A stretch of 64,000 nucleotides of DNA, taken from positions 124,001-188,000 of the forward strand of contig NZ_QWEI01000005.1 in assembly GCF_003515775.1 (NCBI RefSeq), given 5' to 3'. Positions 34,971 through 48,657 of this stretch are shown here, piece after piece. The notes beneath the pieces were generated by a model. That model saw nothing but the letters and a program-made list of their open reading frames with translations. It ran no database searches and was not told where the DNA came from. The stretch comes from Ureibacillus yapensis (lineage in GTDB: Bacteria; Bacillota; Bacilli; Bacillales_A; Planococcaceae). Every line of letters starts with the position of its first letter. The stretch's first letter is position 1. The position numbers were made by a program, and so were the translations under genes.

Positions 34971-35573
34971 ATGTCTGAACACTATTATTCAAAACAACCT
35001 CAAACTGAAAGTAAACCACGCCAATGGAAATTTACGTTACTCGGACATTCTTTTACTTTTGAAACGGATTCGGGTGTATTTAGTAAAAGCGAAGTAGATT
35101 TTGGATCCCGTGTTTTAATCGATACTTTTCAACTTCCTGATATAGAAGGGGCAATTCTGGATGTTGGCTGCGGATATGGCCCTATCGGACTGTCGATCGC
35201 CAAACAGAACCCGGAACGTACCATTTATATGATGGACATTAATGAAAGAGCAGTAGCGTTGTCGAAGAAGAATGCGCAAATTAACGGAGTTCAAAATGTA
35301 CAAATAGTTCAAAGTGATGGTCTCGACGCAATTCAAGACGGTTTGCAAATTGCCGCGATCCTGACAAACCCGCCAATTCGTGCCGGGAAGCAAACAATTT
35401 TCAAATTTTACGACGGTGCTTTTGAAAAGTTGGCAGTTGGTGGAGAATTGTGGATTGTTATACAGAAAAAGCAGGGTGCTCCATCTACAATTACTCACTT
35501 AGAGGAAAACTTTGCGGAAGTAGAGATTGTCGAAAAGAAAAAAGGTTATTGGATTATAAGAGCCAAAAAATAA
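34971..35573 (+). CDS. RsmC-like class I SAM-dependent methyltransferase (YbxB)
   Basis: A 200-residue Rossmann-fold methyltransferase like B. subtilis YbxB, conserved between rplL and rpoB. The SAM-binding motif is AILDVGCGYGPIGLSIA, the second acidic position is in YMMDINERA, and the catalytic NPPIRAGK (NPPY-like) motif follows. NPPIR is typical of RsmC-type rRNA guanine-N2 methyltransferases, so an rRNA target is likely but unproven. I start at ATG 34971 with GAAGGAGGACG at 34955-34965; the earlier open frame from 34944 reads repeat DNA. Confidence 0.88.
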   Translation: MSEHYYSKQPQTESKPRQWKFTLLGHSFTFETDSGVFSKSEVDFGSRVLIDTFQLPDIEGAILDVGCGYGPIGLSIAKQNPERTIYMMDINERAVALSKKNAQINGVQNVQIVQSDGLDAIQDGLQIAAILTNPPIRAGKQTIFKFYDGAFEKLAVGGELWIVIQKKQGAPSTITHLEENFAEVEIVEKKKGYWIIRAKK

Positions 35574-35630
35574 TTTCACCATCCAGCAAAACAGAAGATG
35601 GAAATAAAATTTGGCAAATTGCAGAAAACA

Positions 35631-35659
35631 TTGACTTGACAAAATGGCTATGATAACAT
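35631..35659 (+). promoter_or_regulatory. Promoter of rpoB-rpoC
   Basis: TTGACT (35631-35636), a 17-base spacer and TAACAT (35654-35659) with an extended -10 TG at 35651-35652. An overlapping second -35, TTGACA at 35636-35641, suggests tandem promoters. The leader would be about 270 bases long. Confidence 0.75.
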
Positions 35660-35755
35660 AATAAAATGCAAAAATATTATTTTGTGGGAGTTTGCCCTTT
35701 TGTATGCAATGCGTTATAAGTGGCTATACTTACCATGAATAAGTTTAGTTTAACC

Positions 35756-35855
35756 GAAAATGATGTCTTGGGAAAGACTCGTTTTCTTTTTGTGCAAAAG
35801 GAATTTTTAAACATTTTCCTTTGCAAAAGTGCGACCAAGCTAATCGCTTGGTCAT
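35756..35855 (+). promoter_or_regulatory. rpoB leader with three hairpins, the first terminator-like
   Basis: Hairpin 1: GAAAATGA (35756-35763) and GTCTT (35765-35769) pair with AAGAC (35774-35778) and TCGTTTTC (35779-35786), then a T-tract; it looks like an intrinsic terminator downstream of the promoter. Hairpin 2: GCAAAAGGAA with TTTCCTTTGC, about 35794-35825. Hairpin 3: GACCAAGC with GCTTGGTC, about 35832-35852. No coding sequence lies in 35574-35941. Confidence 0.6.
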
Positions 35856-35941
35856 TAGCAAGTTTTCTAATCTTTCGAAATCATACACTATTTAAATGAT
35901 TTTGCAAAGACCTATTATCGCTTTAATGAGGGGTGAATGAG

Positions 35942-39493
<3,552 letters not shown>

Positions 39494-39504
39494 TCTTGAT
39501 GTTT

Positions 39505-39545
39505 CGGGCAGGAAGAAGTTTATTCTGCCTGCCCGATTTTTATAT
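39505..39545 (+). terminator. Terminator-like hairpin between rpoB and rpoC
   Basis: CGGGCAGG (39505-39512) pairs with CCTGCCCG (39528-39535), with inner GAA/TTC pairing, followed by ATTTTTATATTTTATTTT. The 8-bp GC-rich stem and T-rich tail look like an intrinsic terminator inside an operon that must be transcribed through. Confidence 0.65.
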
Positions 39546-39627
39546 TTTATTTTGATGGTTTTTAAATAATCGTTGAGCTTCTGAATAAAGTCGATAGAGG
39601 ACTTATACTAAAAGGGAGGTAGGCTCC

Positions 39628-42600
39628 TTGATAGACGTTAATGAATTTGAATATATGAAAATTGGTTTGGCTTCACCCGACAAGATTCGTTCTTGGTCTT
39701 ATGGGGAAGTTAAAAAACCTGAAACAATTAACTACCGTACGTTAAAACCAGAAAAAGACGGTCTGTTCTGTGAACGTATTTTCGGACCTACAAAAGACTG
39801 GGAATGTCACTGCGGTAAATATAAACGTGTACGCTATAAAGGTGTAGTTTGTGACCGCTGTGGCGTTGAAGTTACACGTGCAAAAGTTCGTCGTGAACGT
39901 ATGGGTCACATTGAACTGGCGGCACCTGTATCGCATATCTGGTACTTCAAAGGAATTCCAAGCCGCATGGGGCTGCTCCTTGATATGTCGCCTCGTTCTT
40001 TGGAAGAAGTAATCTATTTTGCTTCATACGTTGTCATCGAATCAGGAGATACAAGTTTAGATAAAAAGCAACTTTTATCTGAAAAAGAATATCGTGCATA
40101 CCGTGAAAAATTCGGCAACAGCTTTGAAGCCGCAATGGGTGCTGAAGCGATTAAAAAACTTCTGGAGCAAATCGATCTAGAAGAAGAAACAAACACATTA
40201 AAAGAAGAGTTGAAAACTGCTCAAGGCCAACGCCGTACTCGTGCGATTAAACGCCTTGAAGTAATCGAATCGTTCCGTAACTCCGGCAACAAACCAGAGT
40301 GGATGATTTTGGATGTCCTGCCGGTAATTCCGCCAGAGCTTCGTCCGATGGTGCAATTGGATGGCGGCCGTTTCGCAACTTCCGATTTAAATGATTTATA
40401 TCGTCGCGTAATCAACCGTAATAACCGTTTAAAACGTCTATTGGATCTTGGTGCTCCAAGCATTATTGTTCAGAACGAAAAGCGTATGCTGCAAGAAGCG
40501 GTGGATGCATTAATCGACAATGGCCGTCGTGGCCGTCCTGTAACAGGTCCTGGTAACCGTCCATTAAAATCTCTATCACATATGCTGAAAGGGAAACAAG
40601 GTCGTTTCCGTCAAAACTTGCTAGGGAAACGTGTTGACTATTCAGGTCGTTCGGTTATCGTAGTAGGTCCAAACCTGAAGATGTACCAATGTGGTCTTCC
40701 TAAAGAAATGGCTATCGAATTATTCAAGCCTTTCGTAATGAAAGAACTTGTTGAACGTGGCCTGGCTCATAACATCAAGAGTGCAAAACGTAAAATCGAA
40801 CGCTTGCACAATGAAGTTTGGGACGTTTTAGAAGAAGTAATCCGCGAACATCCGGTATTGCTTAACCGTGCACCAACGCTTCACAGACTTGGTATTCAGG
40901 CATTTGAGCCTACATTGGTAGAAGGTCGTGCAATTCGCCTTCACCCATTGGTTTGTACAGCATACAACGCTGACTTCGATGGTGACCAAATGGCTGTGCA
41001 CGTTCCATTATCAGCTGAAGCACAAGCAGAAGCTCGTTTACTGATGCTTGCTGCCCAAAACATCTTAAACCCGAAAGATGGTAAACCGGTTGTAACACCG
41101 TCTCAAGATATGGTATTAGGAAACTACTACTTAACACTTGAGCGTGAAGGTGCCCGTGGAGAAGGTTCTGTTTTCTATGGTCCAGATGAAGTGCTGATTG
41201 CATACCAAACGGGCAATGTACACTTGCACACTCGTATTGCCGTGAAAGCAAGTTCATTAAACAATCCAACGTTTACGGAAGAACAAAATAAACAGTTCAT
41301 CCTTACAACGGTAGGTAAGGTAATATTCAACGAAATTCTTCCTGAATCATTCCCTTACATTAATGAACCAACATCTGAGAACTTAGAACAAAGAACACCA
41401 GAGCGCTACTTCGCTTCATTAACGATTGATGAAGAGACATTGGAACAACTAAAAGCATCTGAAGGATATAATGATCTTTCAGACAGCGAAAAGATTGAGG
41501 CTGAGCGTAGAGCGGTGTTAGTAAAACACTTTGCTTCCGTAAAACCGATCAGTCCGTTCCGTAAAAAGTTCTTAGGAAACATCATCGCGGAAATATTCAA
41601 ACGATTCCATATCACGGAAACGTCCAAAATGCTTGACCGCATGAAAGACCTAGGATTTAAATATTCAACTAAAGCCGGTATTACAGTTGCGATTTCAGAC
41701 ATCGTGGTATTACCGGAAAAGAATGAGATCTTAGAAGAAGCACAGAAAAAAGTGGATAAAGTATTGGTTCAATTCCGCCGTGGTTTAATCACGGAAGAAG
41801 AACGCTACGACCGTGTCATTTCGAGCTGGTCTGCGGCGAAAGACGAAATTCAGTCCAAACTGATGAACTCGTTGCCAGATACGAACCCGATCTTCATGAT
41901 GAGTGACTCTGGTGCCCGTGGTAACGCATCGAACTTTACTCAGCTCGCAGGTATGCGTGGTCTGATGGCCAACCCGGCCGGCCGTATTATCGAACTTCCA
42001 ATCAAATCTTCATTCCGTGAAGGTTTAACGGTATTGGAATACTTCATCTCTACTCACGGTGCTCGTAAAGGTCTAGCCGATACAGCCCTAAAAACAGCCG
42101 ACTCAGGTTATTTGACTCGTCGTCTGGTTGACGTAGCGCAGGATGTAATCGTACGTGAAGATGACTGTGGCACTGACCGTGGATTGACAATCGGCGCCTT
42201 AATGGAAGGCAATGAAGTGATTGAAACGTTGGATGAACGTATTATCGGCCGTCATACGAAGAAAACAATCCACCATCCTGAAACAGGAGCGGTCATTTTA
42301 GAACGCGACCAATTAATTACACAGGATATTGCTCGTGTTATTGAAGAAGCGGGTATTGATCAAGTAACAATCCGTTCTGCATTCACATGTAATACAAAAC
42401 ATGGCGTATGTAAAAAATGTTATGGCATCAACTTGGCAACAGGTGAAGAGGTTGAAGTTGGGGAAGCAGTGGGTATCATTGCGGCTCAATCAATCGGGGA
42501 ACCTGGTACACAGTTAACAATGCGTACATTCCACACAGGCGGGGTTGCCGGTAACGATATTACACAAGGTCTTCCGCGTATCCAAGAGATTTTCGAATCA

Positions 42601-43311
42601 CGTAACCCTAAAGGGCAAGCGGTGATTTCTGAAATCACTGGTAAAGTTGTCGAAATCGAGGAAATCCGCGAAGGCTTGAAAGAAATCACAATCCAGGGCG
42701 ACATTGAAACTCGCAAGTACCAAGCGCCATATAATGCACGCTTAAAAGTACAGCTTGATGATGAGATTAAACCTGGTCAAATTCTGACAGAAGGTTCAAT
42801 TGATCCAAAACAATTATTGAAAGTTAAGGACGTTGCCACTGTACAAGAATATTTATTAAAAGAAGTTCAAAAAGTATACCGTATGCAAGGGGTAGAAATT
42901 GGAGACAAACATATCGAAGTAATGGTTCGCCAAATGCTGCGTAAAGTTCGCGTAATCGAAGCGGGCGATACTGAGCTGTTGCCAGGTTCATTATTAGATA
43001 TCCACCAATTCACTGAAGCAAATAAAACGGCTATCCTGGGCGGAAAAGTACCGGCTACTTGCCGACCTGTAATCCTGGGTATTACGAAAGCTTCTTTAGA
43101 AACTGAATCATTCTTATCTGCTGCATCATTCCAAGAAACAACTCGCGTGTTAACGGATGCTGCGATTAAAGGTAAGCGCGATGAACTTCTGGGTCTGAAG
43201 GAAAATGTAATTATCGGTAAACTTGTACCAGCCGGAACTGGTATGCAGCGTTATCGCCAAATTCAAATTGAAGAACCTGAAGCAGTTGAAGAACTTACTT
43301 CGGCTGAATAA
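39628..43311 (+). CDS. rpoC: DNA-directed RNA polymerase beta-prime subunit
   Basis: A 1227-residue beta-prime subunit. TTG 39628 follows AGGGAGGT by seven bases. The zinc ribbon [20 protein letters not shown] is near residue 60. The catalytic [14 protein letters not shown] with its three Mg-binding aspartates is near 455. The bridge helix and trigger loop region ([30 protein letters not shown]) and the second zinc site (CGTDRG ... [13 protein letters not shown]) are present. Normal length for the Firmicutes form. Repeat copy F starts two bases after the stop. Confidence 0.99.
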   Translation: MIDVNEFEYMKIGLASPDKIRSWSYGEVKKPETINYRTLKPEKDGLFCERIFGPTKDWECHCGKYKRVRYKGVVCDRCGVEVTRAKVRRERMGHIELAAPVSHIWYFKGIPSRMGLLLDMSPRSLEEVIYFASYVVIESGDTSLDKKQLLSEKEYRAYREKFGNSFEAAMGAEAIKKLLEQIDLEEETNTLKEELKTAQGQRRTRAIKRLEVIESFRNSGNKPEWMILDVLPVIPPELRPMVQLDGGRFATSDLNDLYRRVINRNNRLKRLLDLGAPSIIVQNEKRMLQEAVDALIDNGRRGRPVTGPGNRPLKSLSHMLKGKQGRFRQNLLGKRVDYSGRSVIVVGPNLKMYQCGLPKEMAIELFKPFVMKELVERGLAHNIKSAKRKIERLHNEVWDVLEEVIREHPVLLNRAPTLHRLGIQAFEPTLVEGRAIRLHPLVCTAYNADFDGDQMAVHVPLSAEAQAEARLLMLAAQNILNPKDGKPVVTPSQDMVLGNYYLTLEREGARGEGSVFYGPDEVLIAYQTGNVHLHTRIAVKASSLNNPTFTEEQNKQFILTTVGKVIFNEILPESFPYINEPTSENLEQRTPERYFASLTIDEETLEQLKASEGYNDLSDSEKIEAERRAVLVKHFASVKPISPFRKKFLGNIIAEIFKRFHITETSKMLDRMKDLGFKYSTKAGITVAISDIVVLPEKNEILEEAQKKVDKVLVQFRRGLITEEERYDRVISSWSAAKDEIQSKLMNSLPDTNPIFMMSDSGARGNASNFTQLAGMRGLMANPAGRIIELPIKSSFREGLTVLEYFISTHGARKGLADTALKTADSGYLTRRLVDVAQDVIVREDDCGTDRGLTIGALMEGNEVIETLDERIIGRHTKKTIHHPETGAVILERDQLITQDIARVIEEAGIDQVTIRSAFTCNTKHGVCKKCYGINLATGEEVEVGEAVGIIAAQSIGEPGTQLTMRTFHTGGVAGNDITQGLPRIQEIFESRNPKGQAVISEITGKVVEIEEIREGLKEITIQGDIETRKYQAPYNARLKVQLDDEIKPGQILTEGSIDPKQLLKVKDVATVQEYLLKEVQKVYRMQGVEIGDKHIEVMVRQMLRKVRVIEAGDTELLPGSLLDIHQFTEANKTAILGGKVPATCRPVILGITKASLETESFLSAASFQETTRVLTDAAIKGKRDELLGLKENVIIGKLVPAGTGMQRYRQIQIEEPEAVEELTSAE

Positions 43312-43313
43312 TT

Positions 43314-43512
43314 AAAAGCGCAAGCGCCCTGCTTAGCCCCGCGTCGGCGAAAACGCCACATCCTGTGGCAACGCCGACATGACTCACATCGTGTGAGCCT
43401 CAAGCGCTGGCCGATAAGAACGCCACGTCGTGTGGCATTATCGGCACTTGCACATCCATGTGCGGCGGAGGACCCGAATCGACCTCGAGGGGCTGGGCGC
43501 TGGAGCTAGACA
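43314..43512 (+). repeat. Dispersed modular repeat, copy F (longest)
   Basis: It runs from AAAAGCGCAAGCGCCC to GGGCGCTGGAGCTAGACA. Hairpins in order: GTCGGCG (43343-43349)/CGCCGAC (43372-43378) with inner GCCAC/GTGGC; CTCACA/TGTGAG (43383-43397); GCCGATAA (43410-43417)/TTATCGGC (43438-43445), again with inner GCCAC/GTGGC; GCACAT/ATGTGC (43450-43463). Relative to copy A the first hairpin carries paired changes (A-T to G-C outside, A-T to C-G inside). Confidence 0.88.
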
Positions 43513-43530
43513 ATTTTTTAAGAAAGAAAA

Positions 43531-43569
43531 AAATCCTCAGGGGAAATAACATTCCCCTGAGAGATTTTC
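43531..43569. terminator. Terminator after rpoC and repeat F
   Basis: CTCAGGGGAA pairs with TTCCCCTGAG around a short AT loop, extended by flanking AAAATC/GATTTT, so it can work on both strands. Confidence 0.85.
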
Positions 43570-43579
43570 AATAAAATAT

Positions 43580-43608
43580 TTGACAGTTTAAATTGATAAT
43601 GTTAATAT
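43580..43608 (+). promoter_or_regulatory. Sigma-A promoter of rplGB-rpsL
   Basis: A perfect TTGACA (43580-43585), a 17-base spacer and TAATAT (43603-43608). It makes the str genes independent of rpoBC readthrough. Confidence 0.82.
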
Positions 43609-43653
43609 ACTTAAGGTTGATAGTTAACTGTCCGTACTTTGGAGGATATGAAA

Positions 43654-43905
43654 ATGTCTTATGAAAGAGTAAAACAGGCCAGTAAAACAATCATAGGTAC
43701 AAAGCAGGCAGTGAAAGCAATACGGGCGGGTCAAGTGACAGAGCTTTTTGTTGCACTTGATGCAGACAGTTGGGTAACCGATCCCGTTGTTGTTCTTGCA
43801 AAAGAAGTCGGCGTACCAGTGAGTCTCGTCGAGTCAAAAAAAGAACTTGGCAAAGCTTGTGGTATTCACGTTGGAGCTGCGGTTGTTGCAATCGCTGCAA
43901 GTTAG
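43654..43905 (+). CDS. rplGB: L7Ae-family K-turn binding ribosomal protein (YbxF)
   Basis: An 83-residue L7Ae/L30e-fold protein, [19 protein letters not shown] onward, with the family [17 protein letters not shown]. subtilis YbxF binds kink-turn RNA and associates with ribosomes. I start at ATG 43654, eight bases after GGAGG (43641-43645); ATG 43648 is too close to it. It heads the str operon as in Bacillus. Confidence 0.93.
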   Translation: MSYERVKQASKTIIGTKQAVKAIRAGQVTELFVALDADSWVTDPVVVLAKEVGVPVSLVESKKELGKACGIHVGAAVVAIAAS

Positions 43906-43906
43906 T

Positions 43907-43968
43907 TTTTGTGTAGAAACACAAAGACTTTGTTTTTACCCTAAAAATGAACCACCTGGATGTGTGGT
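43907..43968 (+). promoter_or_regulatory. Hairpins in the rplGB-rpsL spacer
   Basis: TTTGTGT-AGAA-ACACAAA forms a 7-bp hairpin just after the rplGB stop. ACCAC (43951-43955) pairs with GTGGT (43964-43968) about 35 bases before rpsL. A role in S12 or S7 operon control is possible but unsupported beyond the folding. Confidence 0.35.
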
Positions 43969-44002
43969 ATTAAAGAGGAATAAATGAAGGGAGGAAAAAC
44001 CG

Positions 44003-44422
44003 ATGCCTACAATTAACCAATTAGTACGTAAGCCTCGTAAATCCAAAGTAACGAAATCAGATTCACCAGCGTTGAACAAGGGATATAACAGTTTCAAAAA
44101 ATCTTTAACGAATGTTAGTTCTCCTCAAAAACGTGGTGTATGTACTCGTGTTGGTACGATGACACCGAAAAAACCAAACTCAGCGTTACGTAAATACGCT
44201 CGTGTACGCTTAACTAACCAAATCGAGGTTACAGCTTACATTCCTGGTGAAGGACATAACCTACAAGAACACAGCGTAGTATTAATCCGCGGTGGACGTG
44301 TAAAAGACTTACCAGGGGTACGTTACCATATCGTACGTGGTGCTCTTGATACAGCTGGTGTTAACGGCCGTATGCAATCACGTTCTCTATACGGTACAAA
44401 ACGTCCAAAAGAGAAAAAATAA
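44003..44422 (+). CDS. rpsL: 30S ribosomal protein S12
   Basis: A 139-residue S12 at the decoding centre. [15 protein letters not shown] starts it. The accuracy loops [11 protein letters not shown] and [12 protein letters not shown] carry the lysines whose change gives streptomycin resistance, and they are the wild-type residues here. GAAGGGAGG precedes ATG 44003. A structured 150-bp spacer follows before rpsG. Confidence 0.98.
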   Translation: MPTINQLVRKPRKSKVTKSDSPALNKGYNSFKKSLTNVSSPQKRGVCTRVGTMTPKKPNSALRKYARVRLTNQIEVTAYIPGEGHNLQEHSVVLIRGGRVKDLPGVRYHIVRGALDTAGVNGRMQSRSLYGTKRPKEKK

Positions 44423-44444
44423 TTTTCTTTTCGAAGTAGCAAGA

Positions 44445-44526
44445 GATCATTGTTAGTATATGCAAGATTTTAAATTCATATGAATTGTGGCCACGATTTA
44501 GAATTTAAGCTCAGCTCTCAATGATC
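44445..44526 (+). promoter_or_regulatory. Structured rpsL-rpsG intercistronic region
   Basis: Three nested stems: GATCATTG (44445-44452) with CAATGATC (44519-44526), TTAAATTC (44470-44477) with GAATTTAA (44501-44508), and AATTG (44483-44487) with CGATT (44494-44498) around TGGCCA. In E. coli, S7 binds the S12-S7 spacer to repress translation; a similar role here is an inference. Confidence 0.55.
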
Positions 44527-44572
44527 AATTTCATTAAATAAATCTGAGAAATTTTTGAAAGGAGGAAAACAC

Positions 44573-45043
44573 ATGCCTCGTAAAGGTCCTGTTTCCAAAC
44601 GTGACGTGTTACCAGATCCAATTTACAATTCTAAACTAGTAACTCGTTTAATCAACAAAATGATGATTGATGGTAAAAGAGGTACTTCTCAAAAGATTTT
44701 ATACGGTGCGTTCGATTTAGTTCAAGAACGTTCGGGTAAAGAAGCTTTAGAAGTATTCGAAGCTGCATTAAACAACGTAATGCCAGTTCTTGAAGTACGT
44801 GCTCGCCGTGTTGGTGGTTCTAACTACCAAGTACCAGTTGAAGTTCGTCCAGAACGCCGTATTACTTTAGGTCTTCGTTACTTAGTTAACTATTCTCGTC
44901 TTCGTGGTGAAAAAACGATGGAAGAGCGTTTAGCTAACGAAATCCTTGATGCATCTAACAACACAGGTGCTTCAGTTAAGAAACGCGAAGATATGCACAA
45001 AATGGCTGACGCTAACAAAGCATTTGCACATTATCGTTGGTAA
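44573..45043 (+). CDS. rpsG: 30S ribosomal protein S7
   Basis: A 156-residue S7, assembly initiator of the 30S head. [16 protein letters not shown] begins it and [39 protein letters not shown] and the C-terminal [10 protein letters not shown] are canonical. The start is ATG 44573 behind AAAGGAGGAAAACAC; the open frame from 44555 is spacer. Confidence 0.98.
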   Translation: MPRKGPVSKRDVLPDPIYNSKLVTRLINKMMIDGKRGTSQKILYGAFDLVQERSGKEALEVFEAALNNVMPVLEVRARRVGGSNYQVPVEVRPERRITLGLRYLVNYSRLRGEKTMEERLANEILDASNNTGASVKKREDMHKMADANKAFAHYRW

Positions 45044-45052
45044 TTATTTAGA

Positions 45053-45081
45053 CTACGTGCTGGCGACTGGCTAGTACGTAG
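45053..45081 (+). promoter_or_regulatory. Hairpin between rpsG and fusA
   Basis: CTACGTGCTGGC (45053-45064) pairs with GCTAGTACGTAG (45070-45081) over 12 bp including two G-U pairs, around GACTG. The tail GTTTAAATATATTTTTAG is only moderately T-rich, so it may be a partial terminator or a processing or stability element. Confidence 0.5.
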
Positions 45082-45136
45082 GTTTAAATATATTTTTAGA
45101 CAAACGTTATACCCAATATGGAAGGAGAAATTTCCT

Positions 45137-47212
45137 ATGAAACGCGAATTCTCACTAGAGAATACTCGTAATATTGGGATCATGGCTCACATTGATGCTG
45201 GTAAAACAACAACAACTGAGCGTATCCTTTATTACACTGGTAAGATTCACAAAATCGGTGAAACTCACGAAGGTGCTTCTCAAATGGACTGGATGGAGCA
45301 AGAGCAAGAACGTGGTATTACAATCACGTCTGCTGCGACAACAGCTCAATGGAAAGGCAACCGCGTTAACATCATCGACACACCAGGACACGTAGACTTC
45401 ACTGTTGAGGTTGAACGTTCTTTACGTGTACTTGATGGTGCAGTAACAGTACTTGATGCTCAATCAGGTGTTGAGCCGCAAACTGAAACTGTATGGCGTC
45501 AAGCTACAACTTATGGAGTTCCACGTATCGTATTCGTTAACAAAATGGATAAAATTGGTGCAGACTTCCTGTATTCAGTAGGTACTCTTCATGACCGTTT
45601 ACAAGCAAACGCTCATCCAATTCAATTGCCAATCGGTGCTGAAGATCAGTTCGAAGCAATTATCGATTTAGTTGAAATGAAAGCAATCTTCTATGGTAAC
45701 GACCTTGGTACTGATGTTACTGAAGGTGAAATTCCTGAAGAATACAAAGCGCAAGCTGAAGAATATCGCGAAAAACTAGTTGAAGCTGTTGCAGAACTTG
45801 ATGAAGAACTTATGGAGAAATACTTCGCTGGTGAAGAAATCACAATCGAAGAGCTTAAAGCTGCTATCCGTAAAGCTACATTATCAGTACAGTTCTACCC
45901 AGTTATCTGTGGTACAGCATTCAAAAACAAAGGTGTTCAATTAATGCTTGATGCTGTAATTGACTATCTGCCAGCTCCAACAGACGTAGAAGCAATTAAA
46001 GGCGTTAATGATGATGGTGAAGAAGTTGAAAAGCATGCTAGCGATGATGAACCATTCGCTGCACTTGCCTTCAAAGTTATGACTGACCCTTATGTTGGTA
46101 AATTAACATTCTTCCGTGTGTATTCTGGTGTTTTAGAATCAGGATCATACGTACAAAACTCTACAAAAGGTAAACGTGAACGTGTAGGTCGTATCCTTCA
46201 AATGCACGCAAACTCCCGTGAAGAAATTTCACAAGTATTCTCTGGAGATATTGCTGCTGCTGTAGGTCTTAAAGATACTACAACTGGTGACACGCTTTGT
46301 GACGAGAAAGACCATGTGATTCTAGAATCTATGGAATTCCCGGAACCAGTTATCTCTTTATCTGTAGAACCTAAATCAAAAGCGGACCAAGATAAAATGG
46401 GACAAGCTTTACAAAAACTTCAAGAAGAAGATCCAACATTCCGTGCGCATACGGACCAAGAAACTGGTCAAGTTATCATCTCGGGTATGGGTGAACTTCA
46501 CCTTGATATCCTGGTTGACCGTATGAAACGTGAATTTAAAGTAGAAGCTAACGTGGGTGCTCCACAGGTATCTTACCGTGAAACATTCCGCAGCTCTGCT
46601 CAAGTTCAAGGTAAATTCACTCGTCAATCTGGTGGTCGTGGTCAATACGGTGACGTATGGATCGAGTTCTCACCAAACGAAGAGGGTAAAGGCTTTGAAT
46701 TTGAAAACGCTGTTGTCGGTGGGGTTGTACCTCGTGAATACATTCCAGCTGTTGAAGCAGGTCTTCGTGACTCGCTTGACCGCGGTGTAATTGCTGGCTA
46801 CCCATTAATCGACATTAAAGCGAAATTATACGATGGTTCTTACCATGATGTCGATTCAAACGAAATGGCGTTTAAAATCGCCGCTTCTATGGCATTAAAA
46901 GCTGCTGCTTCTAAATGTAACCCAGTTCTTTTAGAACCTGTGATGAAAGTAGAAGTAGTAATTCCAGAAGAATATCTTGGTGATATTATGGGTAACATCA
47001 CTTCTCGCCGCGGACGTGTAGAAGGTATGGAAGCTCGTGGTAACGCTCAAGTTGTTCGTGCAATGGTTCCACTTGCTGAAATGTTTGGATATGCGACTAC
47101 TTTACGTTCTGCAACGCAAGGTCGTGGTGTATTCTCAATGGTATTCGATCACTACGAAGAAGTACCAAAATCAATTTCAGAAGAGATCATCAAAAAAAAT
47201 AAAGGTGAATAA
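45137..47212 (+). CDS. fusA: Translation elongation factor G
   Basis: A 691-residue translocase GTPase. G1 [12 protein letters not shown], the switch region [16 protein letters not shown]3 DTPGHVDF and G4 NKMDKIGAD are all present, followed by the domain III-V signatures [18 protein letters not shown] and [13 protein letters not shown]. Highly biased codon use. GGAAGGAGAAATTTCCTATG gives the start. Normal length. Confidence 0.99.
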   Translation: MKREFSLENTRNIGIMAHIDAGKTTTTERILYYTGKIHKIGETHEGASQMDWMEQEQERGITITSAATTAQWKGNRVNIIDTPGHVDFTVEVERSLRVLDGAVTVLDAQSGVEPQTETVWRQATTYGVPRIVFVNKMDKIGADFLYSVGTLHDRLQANAHPIQLPIGAEDQFEAIIDLVEMKAIFYGNDLGTDVTEGEIPEEYKAQAEEYREKLVEAVAELDEELMEKYFAGEEITIEELKAAIRKATLSVQFYPVICGTAFKNKGVQLMLDAVIDYLPAPTDVEAIKGVNDDGEEVEKHASDDEPFAALAFKVMTDPYVGKLTFFRVYSGVLESGSYVQNSTKGKRERVGRILQMHANSREEISQVFSGDIAAAVGLKDTTTGDTLCDEKDHVILESMEFPEPVISLSVEPKSKADQDKMGQALQKLQEEDPTFRAHTDQETGQVIISGMGELHLDILVDRMKREFKVEANVGAPQVSYRETFRSSAQVQGKFTRQSGGRGQYGDVWIEFSPNEEGKGFEFENAVVGGVVPREYIPAVEAGLRDSLDRGVIAGYPLIDIKAKLYDGSYHDVDSNEMAFKIAASMALKAAASKCNPVLLEPVMKVEVVIPEEYLGDIMGNITSRRGRVEGMEARGNAQVVRAMVPLAEMFGYATTLRSATQGRGVFSMVFDHYEEVPKSISEEIIKKNKGE

Positions 47213-47262
47213 TTGAAATTTCATCTTGTATCAAGTATAAATAATTTGTAAGCTATGATTGA

Positions 47263-47290
47263 CTGGCTGACATGGGCCCTTATCAGCCAG
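47263..47290 (+). promoter_or_regulatory. Hairpin upstream of tuf
   Basis: CTGGCTGA (47263-47270) pairs perfectly with TCAGCCAG (47283-47290); the 12-base loop contains GGGCCC. No T-tract follows. The function is unknown. Confidence 0.5.
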
Positions 47291-47340
47291 CAGTTGTAAC
47301 ATAAAAAAATAATAAACATATAACTAGGAGGCTAACTCTA

Positions 47341-48528
47341 ATGGCTAAAGAAAAATTTGACCGTTCAAAAACGCATGCTAACATTGGTACAATTGGACAC
47401 GTTGACCATGGTAAAACTACATTAACTGCTGCTATCGCTACAGTTCTTTCTAAAAAAATGGGTGGTACAGCTAAATCATACGCTGATATCGATAACGCTC
47501 CAGAAGAAAAAGAACGCGGTATCACAATCAACACTTCTCACGTTGAGTACGAAACTGAAACTCGTCACTATGCGCACGTTGACTGCCCAGGACACGCTGA
47601 CTATGTTAAAAACATGATCACTGGTGCTGCTCAAATGGACGGCGGTATCCTAGTAGTATCTGCTGCTGACGGCCCAATGCCACAAACTCGTGAGCACATC
47701 CTTTTATCTCGTCAAGTAGGTGTACCTTACCTAGTAGTATTCATGAACAAATGTGATATGGTTGACGACGAAGAATTATTAGAATTAGTAGAAATGGAAA
47801 TCCGTGACCTACTATCTGAATATGACTTCCCAGGCGACGATATTCCTGTAATCAAAGGTTCTGCTCTTAAAGCTCTTGAAGGTGAACCAGAATGGGAAGA
47901 AAAAATCGTTGAATTAATGGACGCTGTAGACAGCTACATCCCAACTCCAGAACGTCAAACTGACAAACCATTCATGATGCCAGTAGAGGACGTATTCTCT
48001 ATCACTGGTCGTGGTACAGTTGCAACTGGTCGTGTAGACCGTGGTCAAGTTAAAGTTGGTGACGTTGTTGAAATCGTTGGTCTAGCTGAAGAAGCAAAAT
48101 CAACTACTGTAACTGGTGTTGAAATGTTCCGTAAATTATTAGACTATGCTGAAGCTGGAGACAACATCGGTGCTTTACTTCGTGGTGTAGCTCGTGAAGA
48201 TATCCAACGTGGACAAGTATTGGCTAAACCAGGCTCAATCACTCCACACACAACTTTCAAAGCAGAAGTTTACGTTTTATCAAAAGAAGAAGGTGGACGT
48301 CACACTCCTTTCTTCTCTAACTACCGTCCTCAGTTCTACTTCCGTACAACTGACGTAACTGGTGTTATCAACTTACCAGAAGGCGTTGAAATGGTAATGC
48401 CTGGTGACAACATCGAAATGAACGTTGAATTAATCTCTCCAATCGCTCTTGAAGAAGGTACTAAATTCTCTATCCGTGAGGGTGGCCGTACTGTAGGAGC
48501 TGGAGTAGTAGCTTCTATCCAAAAATAA
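47341..48528 (+). CDS. tuf: Translation elongation factor Tu
   Basis: A 395-residue EF-Tu delivering aminoacyl-tRNA to the ribosome. G1 [10 protein letters not shown], switch I region [36 protein letters not shown], and the domain 2-3 motifs [13 protein letters not shown] and [19 protein letters not shown] are canonical. Extreme codon bias marks very high expression. CTAGGAGGCTAACTCTAATG gives the start. It ends the str operon at a strong terminator. Confidence 0.99.
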   Translation: MAKEKFDRSKTHANIGTIGHVDHGKTTLTAAIATVLSKKMGGTAKSYADIDNAPEEKERGITINTSHVEYETETRHYAHVDCPGHADYVKNMITGAAQMDGGILVVSAADGPMPQTREHILLSRQVGVPYLVVFMNKCDMVDDEELLELVEMEIRDLLSEYDFPGDDIPVIKGSALKALEGEPEWEEKIVELMDAVDSYIPTPERQTDKPFMMPVEDVFSITGRGTVATGRVDRGQVKVGDVVEIVGLAEEAKSTTVTGVEMFRKLLDYAEAGDNIGALLRGVAREDIQRGQVLAKPGSITPHTTFKAEVYVLSKEEGGRHTPFFSNYRPQFYFRTTDVTGVINLPEGVEMVMPGDNIEMNVELISPIALEEGTKFSIREGGRTVGAGVVASIQK

Positions 48529-48551
48529 TTTTAGCCTAGCTAAAACTTTCC

Positions 48552-48591
48552 AACCAATTCGTGGGGACGCCTGCGAATTGGTTTTTTTTGT
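48552..48591 (+). terminator. Terminator of the str operon
   Basis: AACCAATTCG (48552-48561) pairs with CGAATTGGTT (48574-48583) around a GC-containing loop, followed by eight T residues. Confidence 0.93.
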
Positions 48592-48657
48592 TTTAAAACT
48601 CTATTTTGTAAAGTTTTCCCTGCCTTCAATGGTACAATGAAAGGAAGGAGGGATGAT

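Noticed and set aside
35902-35927. Second rpoB promoter TTGCAA/TTTAAT close to the gene
   Set aside because: The spacer is only 14 bases and the start would be at the ribosome binding site.
39573-39609. Promoter for rpoC from TTGAGC and TATACT
   Set aside because: The spacer is 25 bases; pairing TATACT with a nearer -35 gives only CTGAAT, and the start would fall within the ribosome binding site.
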